64,000 bases of DNA, from positions 434,001 through 498,000 of the forward strand of contig NZ_PVZC01000002.1 in NCBI RefSeq assembly GCF_003002095.1, in the 5' to 3' direction. This DNA is from Allonocardiopsis opalescens. Lineage in GTDB: Bacteria; Actinomycetota; Actinomycetes; Streptosporangiales; Streptosporangiaceae. Below are positions 1 through 7,966 of this stretch, piece by piece. Under the pieces are notes generated by a model, which was not told where the DNA came from, made no database searches, and saw only the letters and a program-made list of their open reading frames with translations. Every line of letters starts with the position of its first letter. Positions within the stretch are counted from its first letter, which is position 1. The position numbers and the translations under genes are program-made.

Positions 1-28
1 ACCATCGCGCACGGTAAAGTCGGGCCCC

Positions 29-1747
29 ATGGTGTGGGTTCGGGGACTTGCCGCCGTGGTCGCGGGGGCGGCCGTCGCGGTCGGCGCGTTCGGAGCCGCA
101 CCGGCGGCGGCCGACGTCCTGGGCGGCTCGATCCAGGCGGCCGAGATCGAGCTGAGGGTCGGCACCGACGGTGTGCTCGACGCCCAGGAGACGCTCGTGC
201 TGCGCGCCGGAACCGAGCTGAGCCGCACCTTCGTCACCCGCGCCCCGTACAACGACAGCTACGACCGCGTCTACCGGGTCGACGGCCTCGAAGCGGCGAG
301 CCCGGACGGCAGCCCCGTGCGGCTGAGCGTTGACGAGGGCGCCGACACCACCACCGTCCGCTTCTCCACCCAGGAGGCGGCCGAGGACCAGGTGGTGGTG
401 CTGCGCTACCGGGTGCACGGCGCCACCACCTCGCTGTCGGACAGCGACGAACTCCAGTGGGTGGCGGCCGGGGGCTACAGCGTGCCCGCGGCCGACATCC
501 GGGTCACCGTCACGGCGCAGGCGCCGCCGCTGAACCTGTCGTGCACCGCGGGCGACCCCGCCAGCTCGATGTACTGCACCACCTCGAACATGGGCGGCCA
601 CCAGGCGAGCCTGGCCCACTTCGAGCAGGCCAGGCTGGGGCCCGGCCAGGAGCTGGGCGTGGCCGTGGGCTACCCGTCGGGCACCGCACCCGGGGAGCCG
701 CGGCTTGAGCACGTGTCGGCCTTCTGGCGGGCCTTCCAGATCACCCCGTCGGCGGGGGCGGCCTTCGGTGTGCTGCTGGTGGCGCTGGTCGGCGGGGTGG
801 CGCTGCTGATCCGGGTGCGCGGCCGCGACGAACGGGCCCGTCGCGAGCACGCCCCCGAGGGCGACCACGCCCCGGTGGCCGAGCGGCCGGGCGGCGGGCT
901 GGAGTTCCGGCCGCCCGACGGCGTGCACCCGGGGCAGATCGGCACCCTCATCGACGAGCAGGCCGACGTGGTCGACATCACCGCCACCATCGTCGACCTG
1001 GCGGCGCGCGGCCACATCGACATCCACGAGCAGGAGCGCGAGCACTTCTCCGCGATCGACTGGCTGCTGCGCAAGCGCACCCCGCCGTCGGGGGATCCGC
1101 TGCTGCGCTACGAGAAGGTGCTGCTGGACGCGCTGTTCAACGGCCGCGACGACGTCCGCGTCTCCGAACTCGGCGACACCTTCGCGGCCCGGCTCGCCGA
1201 GGTCCGCAGCGAGCTGTACCGCGACGTGGTGCGGCTGGGCTGGTTCGCGCGGCGCCCCGACGCCACCCGGGGGCGCACCGCCACCGTCGGCATCGCGGTG
1301 TGCGTGGCGGGGGCGGTGCTCACCGTGGGGCTGGCCTTCTTCACCACCTACGCGGTCACCGGCCTGGCGGTGGTGATCGCGGGCGCGGCGCTGGCCGTGG
1401 GCGCGCAGTACATGCCCGCGAAGACCGCCCAGGGCAGCGCGGTGTTCGCGCACACCTTGGGCTTCCGCGAGTACCTGCACCGCGCCGAGGCCGGAGAGGT
1501 GCCGACCGAGCAGCGGGTGGAGCTGTTCTCCCGCTACCTGCCGTACGCCATCGTGTTCGACCTGGTCGACCGCTGGGCGCAGATCCTGGCCAGCGCGGGC
1601 GCGAACGGCGGCGGCCACGACGACCTGCCCTGGTACCACGGCCCGGCCGACTGGCGGCTGTCGGACTTCGCCGACTCCATCCGCACCTTCACCCTCACCA
1701 TGTCGGGCGCGATCTCGGCCACCCGCCAGTTCCGCACCCTCAGCTGA
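29..1747 (+). CDS. DUF2207 family exported membrane protein
   Basis: Predicted envelope protein of 572 residues in the DUF2207 family, whose biochemical role is not established. The ATG start opens a signal peptide (about residues 1-28, Ala-rich cleavage region). A beta-type extracellular part of about 210 residues follows, with a close cysteine pair at 172 and 183. A first membrane span lies near 240-262, then a soluble part, two further spans near 420-458, and a soluble tail of about 115 residues. Nothing can be said about an operon upstream because only 28 bases precede it. A strong hairpin directly after the stop separates it from the convergent next gene. Family assignment rests on overall architecture and recognisable sequence; function is unknown. 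Confidence 0.85.
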   Translation: MVWVRGLAAVVAGAAVAVGAFGAAPAAADVLGGSIQAAEIELRVGTDGVLDAQETLVLRAGTELSRTFVTRAPYNDSYDRVYRVDGLEAASPDGSPVRLSVDEGADTTTVRFSTQEAAEDQVVVLRYRVHGATTSLSDSDELQWVAAGGYSVPAADIRVTVTAQAPPLNLSCTAGDPASSMYCTTSNMGGHQASLAHFEQARLGPGQELGVAVGYPSGTAPGEPRLEHVSAFWRAFQITPSAGAAFGVLLVALVGGVALLIRVRGRDERARREHAPEGDHAPVAERPGGGLEFRPPDGVHPGQIGTLIDEQADVVDITATIVDLAARGHIDIHEQEREHFSAIDWLLRKRTPPSGDPLLRYEKVLLDALFNGRDDVRVSELGDTFAARLAEVRSELYRDVVRLGWFARRPDATRGRTATVGIAVCVAGAVLTVGLAFFTTYAVTGLAVVIAGAALAVGAQYMPAKTAQGSAVFAHTLGFREYLHRAEAGEVPTEQRVELFSRYLPYAIVFDLVDRWAQILASAGANGGGHDDLPWYHGPADWRLSDFADSIRTFTLTMSGAISATRQFRTLS

Positions 1748-1774
1748 GCCCGCGCCGCTCCCGGCGCGGGCTCA
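1745..1774. terminator. Bidirectional hairpin between convergent genes
   Basis: A perfect 12-bp stem (TGAGCCCGCGCC paired with GGCGCGGGCTCA, arms 1745-1756 and 1763-1774) with a 6-nt loop overlaps the stop codon of the DUF2207 gene. It lies between two convergent genes and probably ends transcription from both sides; no long T-run follows, as is usual in high-GC actinomycetes. Confidence 0.7.
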
Positions 1775-1784
1775 GGCGCGCGGG

Positions 1785-2147
1785 TCAGGCCCCGGCGCGT
1801 TCGGGGCTGACCTCGCGGATGACCCGGGAGCTCCAGGGGCACCAGTGGCCGCCGGGGAGGAAGGCGCCGCCCGCCTCGTCCAGGTGGTCGTTGACGTACT
1901 GGGTGTTGGCGTCGCACACCTCGATCGCCACCTCGAAGAAGTCGACGGTGTCGGGGTCCAGGCTGAAGTCCCAGCGCGGGTTGTAGGGCATCTGCCTCTT
2001 GATGATCCGGCCGTGCACGTGGACCCGCTCCGTCTCCTCGCCGGACACGATCCGGCGGGCGTGCGCGATCCGGGCGTCGTCGGTGAGCTTGAAGACGAAC
2101 TCCGGTTCGTGCGGGGTGGTGGTGAAGGCGAAGTAGGCATCGGCCAT
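1785..2147 (-). CDS. BP74-like small protein
   Basis: Protein of 120 residues resembling the N-terminal domain of BP74, a calmodulin-binding protein first known from Dictyostelium. Visible family features are the FAFTTTP-type first strand, a FVFKLTD motif, and an aromatic-rich C-terminal half (NPRWDFSLDP, FFEVAIEVCD, GHWCPWSSRV). It has no signal peptide or membrane span. The start at 2147 is chosen because the reverse strand carries GGAG six bases before this ATG; the same frame stays open far upstream, but there it runs antisense to ygfZ. The function in bacteria is unknown; cytoplasmic location is inferred. It stands alone, convergent with the DUF2207 gene and divergent from ygfZ. Confidence 0.7.
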   Translation of the reverse strand: MADAYFAFTTTPHEPEFVFKLTDDARIAHARRIVSGEETERVHVHGRIIKRQMPYNPRWDFSLDPDTVDFFEVAIEVCDANTQYVNDHLDEAGGAFLPGGHWCPWSSRVIREVSPERAGA

Positions 2148-2420
2148 GGTGAACTCCGTTCGTGGCGAATTCCGGCGGGTGGCGCCTCGGCTCCCTACCG
2201 GCGGCCGCGACCCTCCCGAGTCGTGCCCGGAGGGTGAGCGCGCGAATACGGAGCGCGGGTCATGGTCGGGGCAGGGAAGCGCAATGCGGGGGCAATTCGC
2301 AGGGGATCGCGCTGGGCGGCGAACCCGCGCCGGCATCACCCGCGTGCCGGATCCGCGACGACCTCCGCCGACCACGACTCCGCCCGTCCGGCTCCGTCCC
2401 CGACCGCATAGCCTGAAGGC

Positions 2421-3434
2421 ATGAACTCCGTGTCGCTCAGCCTGCCCGGCGCGGTGCCGGGCGCCGCCCCCGACGCCGACGTGGCCGCCCACTACGGCGA
2501 TCCCGTCGCCGAGCAGCGCGCGCTGGAACGCGCGGCCGGGTGGGTGGACCGGGGGAACCGGGGCGTGCTGCGCGTCACCGGGCCCGACCGGCTCGGCTGG
2601 TTGAACGACCTCACCTCCCAGCTCGTGCGCGAGCTCCCGCCGGGCGAGGCCACCGAGGCGCTGGTGCTGGGCCCGCACGGCCACGTCGAGCACCACCTGA
2701 GCGCCGTCGACGACGGCACCGCCTTCTGGGCGCACGTCGAGCCCGGCACGATCGGCGCGCTGCACGCCTACTTGGACTCCATGCGCTTCCTGCTGCGGGT
2801 CGAGGTGGACGACGTCACGGACTCCTTCACCGTCCTCACCCTCGCCGGCCCCGAGGCGGCCGCGCACGTCCCCGACGGCCTGGTGGCCCGCCGCACCGGC
2901 GAAGAGGTCGACCTCTTCGTCCCGACGGAGACCGCCGCCGCCACCGCCCAGGCGCTCACCGCCGCCGGGGTGCGCCCGGCCGGGATGTGGGCCTACGAGG
3001 CGCGGCGCATCGCCGCGCACCGCCCCCGCCTCGGCCTGGACACCGACGACCGCACCATCCCGCACGAGACCGGCTGGATCGGCCCGGCCGTCCACCTGGA
3101 CAAGGGCTGCTACCGGGGCCAGGAGACCGTCGCGCGGGTGCACAACCTCGGCCGCCCGCCGCGCCGCCTGGTCATGCTGCACCTCGACGGCCACGCCGAC
3201 CGGCTCCCCGCGCACGGCGCACCGGTGGAGGCGGCGGGCCGCGCCGTCGGCTTCGTCGGCAGCGCCGCCCGCCACCATGAACTCGGCCCCATCGCCCTCG
3301 CCGTGGTCAAGCGGAACACCCCGGTCGACGCCGAACTGCTGGCCGACGGCATCGCCGCCGCCCAGGAGGTCGTCGTCTCCCCCGACACCGGCGCCAACGC
3401 CAACATCACCCTCCGCCGCACCCCGAGGGCCTAG
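2421..3434 (+). CDS. ygfZ: Folate-binding protein YgfZ
   Basis: 337-residue tetrahydrofolate-binding protein of the GcvT-like YgfZ family, which helps maintain or repair certain iron-sulfur enzymes. The diagnostic motif K-G-C-Y-x-G-Q-E is present (KGCYRGQETVARV, about residues 231-243), followed by the C-terminal beta domain. Length fits the actinobacterial family. The ATG at 2421 is preceded by TAGCCT about 7 bases upstream of a likely start site at the ATG itself and lacks a clear Shine-Dalgarno sequence, so the mRNA may be leaderless. In other actinomycetes ygfZ sits close to the Fur and nitrobindin genes, as it does here (about 5 kb away). Confidence 0.93.
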   Translation: MNSVSLSLPGAVPGAAPDADVAAHYGDPVAEQRALERAAGWVDRGNRGVLRVTGPDRLGWLNDLTSQLVRELPPGEATEALVLGPHGHVEHHLSAVDDGTAFWAHVEPGTIGALHAYLDSMRFLLRVEVDDVTDSFTVLTLAGPEAAAHVPDGLVARRTGEEVDLFVPTETAAATAQALTAAGVRPAGMWAYEARRIAAHRPRLGLDTDDRTIPHETGWIGPAVHLDKGCYRGQETVARVHNLGRPPRRLVMLHLDGHADRLPAHGAPVEAAGRAVGFVGSAARHHELGPIALAVVKRNTPVDAELLADGIAAAQEVVVSPDTGANANITLRRTPRA

Positions 3435-3579
3435 CCGCCGGGGCGCACCGCCCTGACCGCCGGCCGGGCGCACCGCCTTGCCCGCCGCGAGCACCCGCCG
3501 CTCCAGGCCGACGGCCTCCGGCGTACACTCACCGGCGCACTGTGCAAGACCATGGCGAACCGAGGGGAACGCATCGTCC

Positions 3580-4131
3580 GTGCCCGACCACGACGACCCG
3601 GCCTGGGGACCGCTCCCGGCCCGGCCGGCCGCGCTGCGCTGGCTGCTGCTGCTCCCGCTGACCCTCCTGTTCCTGCCCCTGTGGTGGGTGCTGTGGGTCC
3701 TCTTCGCGATCTGCTGCTACGGCGCGGCGGCCGTCGCCCAGCTGCTCGTCTACCTGGTGCCGCGCGCCGAGACCGGCGCGGTGCGGGTGCTGGACGCCCT
3801 GCTGAGCCGGGTGCCGTTCATCCCGCTGTGGTGCGTCACGCCGGTGGCACTGGTGCGGGACGGCGACACGGCGTACTACCGGGCGCGGGTGGACCGGCGC
3901 GTCGGGAGGCAGACGCGGCTGGTGGAGACCGCCGGGCCCGCCCGCGAGATCCACCGCGACCTCGACCTCGGCGCGCACTACTACCGGGGCGCGGGCGCCG
4001 CTTACGTCCTGGGTGTCGCCTCGGAGCAGGGCTGGCGCCTGCATCCGGTGCTGCGCTCCCATCCCCGGCGCCGCCTCCGGCTGCGCCACGACGGCCGGCC
4101 ACGGCCGCACCCCGGGAACCGGCCGGCCTAG
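3580..4131 (+). CDS. Small hydrophobic-core membrane protein, unknown function
   Basis: Predicted 183-residue membrane protein that I do not recognise. A Leu/Trp-rich double span lies near residues 18-62, followed by a basic cytoplasmic or external part and a very Arg/His/Pro-rich tail. The GTG at 3580 is preferred over an earlier in-frame ATG at 3478 because GAGGGGA stands about 10 bases upstream and the intervening residues are low-quality Arg/Ser/Thr sequence. It is followed after 117 bases by the MerR gene, which has its own promoter. A structural or transport-accessory role cannot be told from the sequence. Confidence 0.6.
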   Translation: MPDHDDPAWGPLPARPAALRWLLLLPLTLLFLPLWWVLWVLFAICCYGAAAVAQLLVYLVPRAETGAVRVLDALLSRVPFIPLWCVTPVALVRDGDTAYYRARVDRRVGRQTRLVETAGPAREIHRDLDLGAHYYRGAGAAYVLGVASEQGWRLHPVLRSHPRRRLRLRHDGRPRPHPGNRPA

Positions 4132-4210
4132 ACGCTCCTCACCCGGGGCCGCCCCAGGCGGCTCGGCCGCGCCGGGGCCGCACGTCCCTGGTCACGGCCG
4201 GCCCCGGCAC

Positions 4211-4242
4211 TTGACCTTCGACCCGACTCGAAGGCGTACCGT
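4211..4242 (+). promoter_or_regulatory. MerR-type promoter with dyad in a 20-bp spacer
   Basis: A -35 element TTGACC (4211-4216) and a -10 element TACCGT (4237-4242) are separated by 20 bp, longer than the usual 17-18 bp and typical of promoters that MerR proteins activate by twisting DNA. The spacer holds a perfect inverted repeat, CCTTCGA and TCGAAGG (4215-4221 and 4228-4234), resembling CueR-class operators in outline. The ATG of the regulator lies 7 bases after the -10 box, so the transcript is probably leaderless. This implies autoregulation of the MerR gene and of ynfA behind it. Confidence 0.75.
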
Positions 4243-4248
4243 CGCCCC

Positions 4249-5058
4249 ATGGGCGACTACCGGATCTCCGACCTCGCCGCGCGCAGCGGCTTCCCGGCGA
4301 GCACGCTCCGCTTCTACGAGCAGGCGGGCCTGCTCCCGGCCCGCCGCACGGCCGCGGGCCACCGCCGCTACGGCGACACCGACCTCGACCGCCTCGCCCT
4401 GATCCGCACCGCCAGGTCCTACGGCCTGCCGCTGCCCGAGATCGGCCGCCTGCTGGCGGTCTGGGAGGGCGGCGCCTGCGGCCCCGTGCGGGCCGCGCTG
4501 CGCCCGCTGCTCGCCGAGCGCGCCGAGCGCACGGCCGAGCGCGCCGCCGGACTCGCGGCCGGCGCCGCCGCCCTGGCCGAGGCGGACGCCGCCCTGGCCG
4601 CCCCGCCCCCGTCCGGCCCGTGCCGCGACGGCTGCGGCTGCGTCGACCACCGCGCCGCCCCGGCGCGCTTCCCGGACGCCGCACCCGTCGAGCGCGGCGC
4701 CGCCCCCGCCGCGTGCGGCCGCGACTGCGCCTGCCGCGCGGACGCGGCGGCTGCCCCGGCCGCCGCCTGCTCGCTGCCCCCGGACGCGATGGCGGCGCGG
4801 GTCGCCGCCTGGCGGGCGCTGGCGGCGCGGGCCGTGCGGCGGGAGGCGCGACCTGACGGAGTACGGCTGATCTTTCCGACGGAACCGGAGCTGGCCGCCG
4901 AGCTGGCGCGGCTGGCAGCGGCCGAGCTGGACTGCTGCGGCTTCTTCGCCTTCACCCTGGAGCTGGACGCCGAGGGGTTGCGCATGGCGGTGCGGGCGCC
5001 CGAGGCGGGCCTCGGCATGCTCGCGGAGCTTTTCGGCGCCGGTCCGTCCGTTCGGTAG
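4249..5058 (+). CDS. MerR family regulator, cysteine-rich, with extra C-terminal domain
   Basis: 269-residue transcription factor. Residues 1-70 form the MerR winged helix-turn-helix ([26 protein letters not shown], split here as a standard HTH plus the FYEQAGLL wing), followed by an Ala/Glu-rich dimerisation helix at about 85-120. Two cysteine-rich stretches ([11 protein letters not shown] near 124-134 and [11 protein letters not shown] near 154-164) could bind a metal. The C-terminal 80 residues form a separate alpha/beta domain with an adjacent cysteine pair in [10 protein letters not shown]. The family normally senses metals, oxidants or drugs; the cysteines favour a metal or thiol-reactive inducer (inference). 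It lies directly downstream of a MerR-type promoter and 49 bases upstream of ynfA. Confidence 0.85.
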   Translation: MGDYRISDLAARSGFPASTLRFYEQAGLLPARRTAAGHRRYGDTDLDRLALIRTARSYGLPLPEIGRLLAVWEGGACGPVRAALRPLLAERAERTAERAAGLAAGAAALAEADAALAAPPPSGPCRDGCGCVDHRAAPARFPDAAPVERGAAPAACGRDCACRADAAAAPAAACSLPPDAMAARVAAWRALAARAVRREARPDGVRLIFPTEPELAAELARLAAAELDCCGFFAFTLELDAEGLRMAVRAPEAGLGMLAELFGAGPSVR

Positions 5059-5107
5059 CGTTGGCGGGCCGGTCCGTGCCGACGGGCCCCGCGATCGAAG
5101 GGCCGCC

Positions 5108-5440
5108 ATGCCGCTCCGCTCCATCCTGCTGTTCGCGCTCGCCGCGCTGGCCGAGATCGGCGGCGCCTGGCTGGTCTGGCAGGGCGTGCGCGAGCACCGC
5201 GGCTGGATCTGGATCGGCGCCGGGGTGCTGGCGCTGGGCCTGTACGGCTTCGTCGCCACCCTCCAGCCCGACGCGCACTTCGGCCGCATCCTGGCCGCCT
5301 ACGGCGGGGTGTTCGTGGCCGGGTCGCTGGTGTGGGGCATGGTGCTCGACGGCTACCGGCCGGACCGCTACGACATCATCGGGGCGCTGATCTGCCTGGT
5401 CGGCGTCGCCGTCATCATGTACGCGCCGCGCGGCGGCTGA
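5108..5440 (+). CDS. YnfA/UPF0060 family small membrane protein
   Basis: 110-residue protein with four predicted membrane helices, matching the YnfA family, which is related to small multidrug-resistance type transporters. Visible family features are [13 protein letters not shown] at the first helix (residues 12-24), [29 protein letters not shown] split over helices two and three, and a C-terminal [17 protein letters not shown] helix. It follows the MerR gene by 49 bases and precedes the thioredoxin-like gene by 11 bases, so the three are probably cotranscribed. In this context it may export the compound sensed by the regulator; that role is inference. Confidence 0.88.
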   Translation: MPLRSILLFALAALAEIGGAWLVWQGVREHRGWIWIGAGVLALGLYGFVATLQPDAHFGRILAAYGGVFVAGSLVWGMVLDGYRPDRYDIIGALICLVGVAVIMYAPRGG

Positions 5441-5451
5441 GAGGACGGACG

Positions 5452-6126
5452 ATGGCGCAGACCACGGCGGGCCCGGAGAACGGCCCGGTCGCGGTGGACT
5501 TCTGGTTCGACCCGGCCTGCCCCTACACCTGGCTCACCTCCCGGTGGATGCGGGAGGTCGAGCGGGTCAGGCCCGTCGCGGTGCGCTGGCACGTGATGAG
5601 CCTGGCGGTCCTGAACGAGCACCGCGACGAGGACCCCGAGGGCGACACCGAGGGCTACCTGTGGATGCCGGTGCGGATCTGCGCCGCCGTGGCGGCCCAC
5701 GGCGGCGAGCAGGCGCTCGGCCGCTTCTACACCGCGCTGGGCCGCCGCTTCCACGGGCCCGGCGGCCCGGACTGGGAGGCGGTCCCCGACGCCCTGGCCG
5801 AGGCGGGCCTGCCGGTGGAACTGGCCGGGGCCGCCACCGCCACCGAGCACGACGGCGCCGTCCGCGCCTCGCACGGGCGCGCGATGGAGCTGATCGGCGG
5901 CGACCACGTCGGTACCCCGGTCATCGCGGTGGACGCCGACCGGGGCCCGGAGGCGACCGCCTTCTTCGGCCCGGTCATCTCCCGGGTGCCGGTGGGCGAG
6001 GACGCCGGGCGGCTGTGGGACGGCACCCTGCTGGTCGCGGGTGTGCCGGGCTTCCACGAGCTGAAGGGCCGCCCGCACGAGGCGCCGCGCACCGGCACCG
6101 TGCCCGACCGCGACCTCGCCGTGTGA
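5452..6126 (+). CDS. DsbA-fold oxidoreductase, Rv2466c (mycothiol-dependent nitroreductase) family
   Basis: 224-residue cytosolic thioredoxin-fold protein of the DsbA superfamily. The active-site region FWFDPACPYTWLTSRW (residues 18-33) is the hallmark of the Rv2466c family, which uses mycothiol. Here the active site reads C-P-Y-T, so only the first cysteine is present and the resolving thiol is probably mycothiol itself. The remainder fits the family: helical insertion, then the conserved cis-Pro region VGTPVIAVD near 159-167. The ATG at 5452 is preceded by GAGAGGACGG. The neighbours (MerR, YnfA) suggest a role in coping with a toxic electrophile or metal. Substrate unknown. Confidence 0.82.
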   Translation: MAQTTAGPENGPVAVDFWFDPACPYTWLTSRWMREVERVRPVAVRWHVMSLAVLNEHRDEDPEGDTEGYLWMPVRICAAVAAHGGEQALGRFYTALGRRFHGPGGPDWEAVPDALAEAGLPVELAGAATATEHDGAVRASHGRAMELIGGDHVGTPVIAVDADRGPEATAFFGPVISRVPVGEDAGRLWDGTLLVAGVPGFHELKGRPHEAPRTGTVPDRDLAV

Positions 6127-6157
6127 CGGACCGCCGCCCGGCACCCCGCCCCCGGCC

Positions 6158-7318
6158 TCAGCCGAGCGCCGCCCGGAAGCGGTCGCGCAGGCCGCCGAGG
6201 CGTTCCACCGGCTCGTTGGAGAACACCAGGCGCAGGAAGTCGGCGCCGCTGGGGCCCCAGCCGGTCATGGGCGTCGCCGCGACGCGGCCGCGGTGGAAGA
6301 GCAGTTCGGCGGCCGCCGCGGGGGCGAGGCCCATGGCGCCGGTGTCGACGAGCAGGGACCAGCCGCCGTGCGGGCGGACGCAGGGGTAGTCGGCGAGCTG
6401 CCTCAGCACGAGGTCGCGGCGCCGCTGCCACTCGCGGGTCGCGGCGGCGACGTCGGCGGCCGCGTCCGGAGCGGTCAGGGCGGCGGCGACCGCCTCCTGT
6501 GCGATGCCGACCTGGCAGACGACATTGGTCAGCCCGACCAGTTCGACATCGGCCATGATGGCGGCCGGTCCGACGACCCAGCCGACCCGCCAGCCGATCA
6601 TGCGCAGCTCCTTGGCGGCGGAGCCCACGGTGATGGTGCGCTCGGCCAGGCCGGGGTGGGCGGCGGGGTGGTCGGGGGCGCGCCCGTCGAAGCGGATCCG
6701 CTCCATCGCGGCGTCGTAGACCAGCCAGCAGCCGTGTTCGGCCACGGCCGGGGCCAGCGCGTCCCAGTGGCGGCGGTCGAGGACGGCTCCGGTCGGCATC
6801 GCGGGCGACATGACCAGCACGGCCGCGGTGTCGGGGCCGACCGCGGCGGCGAGCTCGTCGGGGTCGGTCTCCCAGCCCGCCGCCGCACGGGTGGACGGCA
6901 CGTGCCGGGGCACGCCGCCGGCGAGCCGGACGCGGTTGGCCAGCCCGGCGTAGACGGGGTCCGCCAGCACCACCTCGCGGCCCGGCTCGACCACGGCGAG
7001 CAGCACGTTGAGCACTCCGTTGAGGCCGCCCGCCACGCTCACGCACTCGGTGTCGGGGTCGTAGGCCGCACCCGCGAGGCTGCCGACGTGCCGGGCGGCG
7101 GCCTCGCGCAGCGAGCGGCGCCCGCGGAAGGGCAGGTAGCTGTTGGCGGCGGGGTCGTCGACCGCGGCGCGGGTGGTCTCCAGTGCGACGCGCGGCGGCC
7201 GCAGGTCGGTGTCCAGGTTCTCCAGGCGCAGCAGCTCGGGGTCGCGGGCGGCGTCGGCCGCCTCGCCCACCTGGTCCACGCCGATGCCGGGGATGTGCCG
7301 GAGCCGGGTGACGGCCAT
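6158..7318 (-). CDS. Class I/II pyridoxal-phosphate aminotransferase
   Basis: 386-residue fold-type I PLP enzyme of the AspC/aminotransferase I-II family. The cofactor-binding lysine lies in GSAAKELRMIGWRVGW (about residues 230-245), the loop GGLNGVLNVLL (near 96-106) fits the phosphate-binding site, SPAMPTGAVL stands at the usual SPxNPTG position, and YDAAMERI carries the Asp-Ala pairing with the PLP nitrogen. The C-terminal R of LRLVFSNE matches the carboxylate-binding arginine. Amino-acid specificity cannot be read. It is transcribed away from an XRE-cupin regulator, with a 32-bp palindrome between them ending 10 bases before this ATG, so that regulator probably controls it. A GGAGG ribosome site precedes the start. 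Confidence 0.85.
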   Translation of the reverse strand: MAVTRLRHIPGIGVDQVGEAADAARDPELLRLENLDTDLRPPRVALETTRAAVDDPAANSYLPFRGRRSLREAAARHVGSLAGAAYDPDTECVSVAGGLNGVLNVLLAVVEPGREVVLADPVYAGLANRVRLAGGVPRHVPSTRAAAGWETDPDELAAAVGPDTAAVLVMSPAMPTGAVLDRRHWDALAPAVAEHGCWLVYDAAMERIRFDGRAPDHPAAHPGLAERTITVGSAAKELRMIGWRVGWVVGPAAIMADVELVGLTNVVCQVGIAQEAVAAALTAPDAAADVAAATREWQRRRDLVLRQLADYPCVRPHGGWSLLVDTGAMGLAPAAAAELLFHRGRVAATPMTGWGPSGADFLRLVFSNEPVERLGGLRDRFRAALG

Positions 7319-7327
7319 GGCGCCTCC

Positions 7328-7359
7328 GTTCCATAAACAGAACGTTCTGTTTGCGGAAC
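7328..7359. promoter_or_regulatory. Large palindromic operator between aminotransferase and XRE-cupin gene
   Basis: The core AAACAGAACGTTCTGTTT (7335-7352) is a perfect 18-bp palindrome. It is flanked symmetrically by GTTCC (7328-7332) and GGAAC (7355-7359), so 28 of 32 positions show two-fold symmetry. It sits 10 bases before the aminotransferase ATG and just upstream of a possible -10 box TACAGT (7378-7383) of the divergent regulator gene. The likely ligand is the XRE-cupin protein encoded next to it, acting on both genes. Confidence 0.8.
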
Positions 7360-7420
7360 ACTAGGGACCGGACGGCGTACAGTCAAGGCGTCCCGCACCG
7401 AAGGCGAGCCGAGGGGAAGC

Positions 7421-7963
7421 ATGGATCTGGCCGGCCAGGTGGGCCGACGTCTGCGAGAACTCCGCACGGAGCAGGGCATCTCCCTCTCCGAGCTGGCCCG
7501 GCGCTCCGGCCTGGGCAAGGCGACGCTCTCCGAACTGGAGAGCGGCCGGCGCAATCCCACCCTGGAGACCCTCTACGCGCTCACCACGGCGCTCTCCACG
7601 CACCTCACCGCGGTGCTCACCCCCGCCACCGCGCAGGCCGAGGTGTCCGGCGGGGCGGTCGACGCGGTGCTGCTGGAGCGGTACCAGGACGACGAGGCGA
7701 CCACGGAGGTCTTCCGGGTGCGCGTCCGCGCCGGCGCGCTCCAGGAGTCGCCCGCCCACCCTCCCGGCACCACGGAGCGCATCATTGTCCTCGGCGGCAC
7801 CGCCCGGGTGGGCCCCACCGGAGCGGCCACCCTCGTGGGCCCGGGGCGGCAGGCGGACTGGGCCGCCGACGTGCCGCACGAGTACAGCGCCCCGGACGGC
7901 GACGCCGAGGCCGTCCTGGTCGTCCGCTACCCCCGCCCCGGCGGCGCGGCCGCGCCGCGCTGA
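7421..7963 (+). CDS. XRE family regulator with C-terminal cupin domain
   Basis: 180-residue repressor or activator. An XRE helix-turn-helix occupies residues 5-62 (VGRRLRELRTEQGISLSEL, then RSGLGKATLSELESGRRNP). After a short linker a cupin barrel covers about 85-175 (PPGTTERIIVLGG, DVPHEYSAPDG with a metal-site-like His). Such proteins typically sense a small amino-acid-related ligand through the cupin. GAGGGGAAGC lies just before the ATG. The divergent aminotransferase and the shared palindrome indicate local autoregulatory control. It ends 3 bases before the convergent Fur gene. Confidence 0.9.
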   Translation: MDLAGQVGRRLRELRTEQGISLSELARRSGLGKATLSELESGRRNPTLETLYALTTALSTHLTAVLTPATAQAEVSGGAVDAVLLERYQDDEATTEVFRVRVRAGALQESPAHPPGTTERIIVLGGTARVGPTGAATLVGPGRQADWAADVPHEYSAPDGDAEAVLVVRYPRPGGAAAPR

Positions 7964-7966
7964 CCG

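Noticed and set aside
1785-3494. A 569-codon open minus-strand frame covering ygfZ and the BP74-like gene
   Set aside because: Only its last 120 codons look like a protein; the rest is antisense to ygfZ and is Gly/Arg/Asp-rich shadow sequence.
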